The notes under the pieces: generated by a model
The model's database searches: none
What the model saw: only the letters and a program-made list of their open reading frames with translations
What the model was told of the DNA's origin: nothing
Assembly (NCBI GenBank): GCA_030916545.1
Contig: JAUPWI010000064.1
Span: forward strand, 1-8,648
Reading direction: 5' to 3'
Source of the DNA: Patescibacteria group bacterium
GTDB taxonomy: Bacteria > Patescibacteriota > Minisyncoccia > Moranbacterales > UBA1568
Length of the DNA stretch: 8,648 nt
Program-made: the position numbers and the translations under genes
In this document: positions 7,168-8,648 of the stretch, in pieces
Layout of the letters: each line of letters begins with the position of its first letter
Numbering within the stretch: position 1 is the first letter of the stretch

Positions 7168-7195
7168 ACTCTAACACAGCATTCTCTCTCGTCAA
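7168..7195 (-). promoter_or_regulatory. Candidate promoter for rlmN-miaB, possibly giving a leaderless transcript
   Basis: The minus strand carries TTGACG (7190-7195, five of six consensus bases) and TAGAGT (7168-7173, four of six), 16 bases apart. Only six bases, ATCCGG, separate the -10 box from the rlmN ATG at 7161, so transcription should start at or next to the start codon. It was found by eye only. The weak -10 box is the main doubt. Confidence 0.45.
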
Positions 7196-7221
7196 GCCCG
7201 GCACCCCGCTGCTGATCCGAC

Positions 7222-7575
7222 TTAACGGCTCGTGTTCTTCTCTTCGGGGACGATATCAAGCCGGAAAAGATCATGCTTCAAAGATACCCCGGCTTCATGC
7301 CGTTTCTGTCTCTCCTGAGAGACGGAAACCGCTTTCTCGAAAACAGCATCTTTGAAATCGGTTTCTTGGGCATGCGAATCCAGAAATGACTTCTTCGCTT
7401 TCTCATCCCAGGAATACTGATACAGACTGTAATACCAGTACCATGCTCCGGCGATCAGAACGAGAGCGAAAAATACCAGAAAGACACGTCGATATGACCG
7501 ATACCAGAACAGAGTCATACCCCGGAAAGAAAATCGGGAGCGGAAATTACCAATACTGCGTAATGGATTCTGCAT
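7222..7575 (-). CDS. Small single-pass membrane protein at the end of the pilN-pilO cluster
   Basis: I do not recognise a named family for this 117-residue protein. It has an Arg-rich N-terminus (R6, R12, R14, R18, R26, R29, R30), then one strongly hydrophobic, aromatic segment at about 31-52 (VFLVFFALVLIAGAWYWYYS). A charged tail of about 65 residues with helix-forming Lys/Glu/Gln runs (for example around 85-95) follows. By the positive-inside rule the N-terminus should be cytoplasmic and the tail outside. It has no lipobox cysteine; it contains no cysteine at all. It starts 4 bases after the pilO-like gene, so it very probably belongs to the pilus operon and sits where Gram-negative clusters carry the lipoprotein gene pilP. 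A pilus assembly role is inferred from position only. ATG codon 20 is an alternative start. The stop is TAA. Confidence 0.8.
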   Translation of the reverse strand: MQNPLRSIGNFRSRFSFRGMTLFWYRSYRRVFLVFFALVLIAGAWYWYYSLYQYSWDEKAKKSFLDSHAQETDFKDAVFEKAVSVSQERQKRHEAGVSLKHDLFRLDIVPEEKNTSR

Positions 7576-7579
7576 AGAA

Positions 7580-8365
7580 TTATTCTTTCGGGTGGTAGAC
7601 CACCAGGTTCGCGGTTACCTGAACTTCGAAAGCGTTCATGATTGATTCTCCTGCCAAAATACCCGCCTGCGAGGCTGAGGAAGGAGAGATGCTATCCGCC
7701 GGGACGTCAAAAATACCAGCCCGCTGGACAGGAACCGGCTGCTGTCCTGCTTCAAAAAGTGGATTCTCCTCGCGGAGAGCTTCGATTGAAATGACATCCA
7801 AGGCCATAGGAAAGGTTTCCACCTTATGAAGATATCTGACGACCTTCTCCGTCTCCCCGGTCACACGCAAGCCCAAATATGTAAACGTGGTACTCGGCAG
7901 ACTCTCAAGAATACTCGTTTCTTTCTTCTCCTTCTTATCACCCGCCACTTCCGTCACCTCGCCCTTTTCCTCCTCCTTTTCATCGGTTTTCACCGGCTTC
8001 ACACCCACCTTCGCCTTTTTGGAAGGCTTCGGAACCTCTCGGACTTCAAGCATGACCGCGACACCACCTTCTTCGGCGAGAGATTCGAGACGTCTGACAA
8101 ACTCAATCATATTATCGCGGACCGTAAAGACCGTCAGCCATTTTTCATCATCCATAATCCGTGCATACTGGACACCATACTCCTCGAGTCGGCTCAGTTG
8201 ATGATTCCGATTTTCACGTATCACGCGCAGTTCCTGAATCTCATCCCGCTCCGCCCTGATGGTTTCCACCATCTTCCGTATGCCGAACCAGTACGTCAGT
8301 CCCATCGCGACTGATATGGCGACCAACAGAATCAATCCGTATTTCTGTCTGAGAAATCCGTTCAT
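7580..8365 (-). CDS. pilO: PilO-like type IV pilus inner-membrane assembly protein
   Basis: PilO forms, with PilN, the membrane platform linking the cytoplasmic PilM ring to the rest of the type IV pilus machine. The 261-residue protein has a short cytoplasmic end, a membrane segment at about 10-29 and a heptad-like coiled coil at about 32-62 (MVETIRAERDEIQELRVIRE). A segment typical of the PilO ferredoxin-like fold follows, with TFTYLGLRVTGETEKVVRYL near 160-180. Two parts are unusual: a highly charged Lys/Glu-rich stretch at about 110-150, and a Pro/Ser/Ala-rich loop near 205-240. Both are probably disordered. The ATG at 8365 overlaps the TGA of the PilN-like gene as ATGA, which suggests translational coupling; there is no Shine-Dalgarno. 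Overall similarity is at the level of architecture and context, so the name is a good but not certain assignment. The stop is TAA. Confidence 0.78.
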   Translation of the reverse strand: MNGFLRQKYGLILLVAISVAMGLTYWFGIRKMVETIRAERDEIQELRVIRENRNHQLSRLEEYGVQYARIMDDEKWLTVFTVRDNMIEFVRRLESLAEEGGVAVMLEVREVPKPSKKAKVGVKPVKTDEKEEEKGEVTEVAGDKKEKKETSILESLPSTTFTYLGLRVTGETEKVVRYLHKVETFPMALDVISIEALREENPLFEAGQQPVPVQRAGIFDVPADSISPSSASQAGILAGESIMNAFEVQVTANLVVYHPKE

Positions 8366-8648
8366 AAGTCAGTGGTGTTATGCAAGCAGGACTCCTTCAG
8401 AGTGATATCGAATTGGAAACTGATGTCCTTCTGTGAAAGAAGATTGGCAAGAGGAAGGTTTACCGCCAAAAAACACTCTTCTTTCTTCAGGGCCTCATTG
8501 AAAGCGATGAGGTCATCACGAGTCTCAGCGATTCCGGAGAGGAAGAGCTGGAAATCCTTCGTCTCCACATGTTCCAACATGATCGTATCGCCCATATGGC
8601 GGTCGAGAAGCAGGAAAATGTTCGTAAATACGAAATGATTCTTATTGA
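8362..8648 (-). CDS. pilN: PilN-like type IV pilus assembly protein, C-terminal part only
   Basis: The frame is open from the right edge of the window to a TGA at 8362, so the real start lies outside; an internal ATG at 8595 is not a credible start because the coding sequence continues in frame upstream of it. About 94 residues are visible, beginning NKNHFVFTNIFLLLDRHMGD. They show the pattern of the PilN C-terminal domain: strand, a stretch like FQLFLSGIAETRDDLIAFNE and its helix, then strands ending in SFQFDITL. PilN is a membrane protein that pairs with PilO and binds PilM through a cytoplasmic peptide near its N-terminus, which is not in view. The ATGA overlap with the PilO-like gene supports the assignment. 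Without the N-terminal membrane segment the name rests on context and the domain pattern. Confidence 0.72.
   Translation of the reverse strand, partial: NKNHFVFTNIFLLLDRHMGDTIMLEHVETKDFQLFLSGIAETRDDLIAFNEALKKEECFLAVNLPLANLLSQKDISFQFDITLKESCLHNTTDL

Overview
The window comes from a bacterial genome using the standard genetic code: TGA, TAA and TAG all serve as stops, and TGA ends pilN, xth, rarA and the peroxiredoxin gene. That argues against the lineages that read UGA as glycine. The gene mix points tentatively to a candidate-phyla-radiation (Patescibacteria-type) or similar streamlined bacterium. The grounds are compact housekeeping genes, a short MiaB without a TRAM domain, a pilN-pilO cluster followed by a small membrane protein, and few Shine-Dalgarno sites. 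This is an inference from family resemblance, not a taxonomic proof. No RNA gene, insertion sequence, CRISPR array or tRNA was seen.

Nearly everything is on the minus strand, so transcription order runs from the right end leftwards. At 8648-7222 lies the end of a type IV pilus assembly cluster: the C-terminal part of a PilN-like protein, a PilO-like protein overlapping it by ATGA, and a small single-pass membrane protein 4 bases further on. Next come two radical-SAM RNA modification genes, rlmN (23S rRNA/tRNA adenine C2 methylation) and miaB (tRNA methylthiolation), 20 bases apart and probably co-transcribed from a promoter at 7168-7195 that could give a leaderless rlmN message. An exonuclease III/AP endonuclease gene (xth) follows with its own candidate promoter.

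The one plus-strand gene, at 3204-3884, is the most unusual. It encodes a small secreted protein with an N-terminal signal sequence and a textbook PEP-CTERM sorting tail (Pro-Glu-Pro, hydrophobic helix, basic end). It has its own candidate promoter, a strong GGAGG ribosome binding site and an intrinsic terminator, so it looks like a self-contained cassette set among housekeeping genes of opposite orientation.

The left third, at 3076-1 on the minus strand, holds rarA (AAA+ replication-fork maintenance ATPase), a BCP/PrxQ-type peroxiredoxin, and a cytosolic leucyl aminopeptidase (pepA) that runs off the left edge. The peroxiredoxin and pepA are 39 bases apart and may form an operon. Together the region is genome maintenance, RNA modification, oxidative defence, peptide turnover and surface pili, plus one apparently accessory surface protein. 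Apart from the PEP-CTERM cassette, I see no undescribed multi-gene system.
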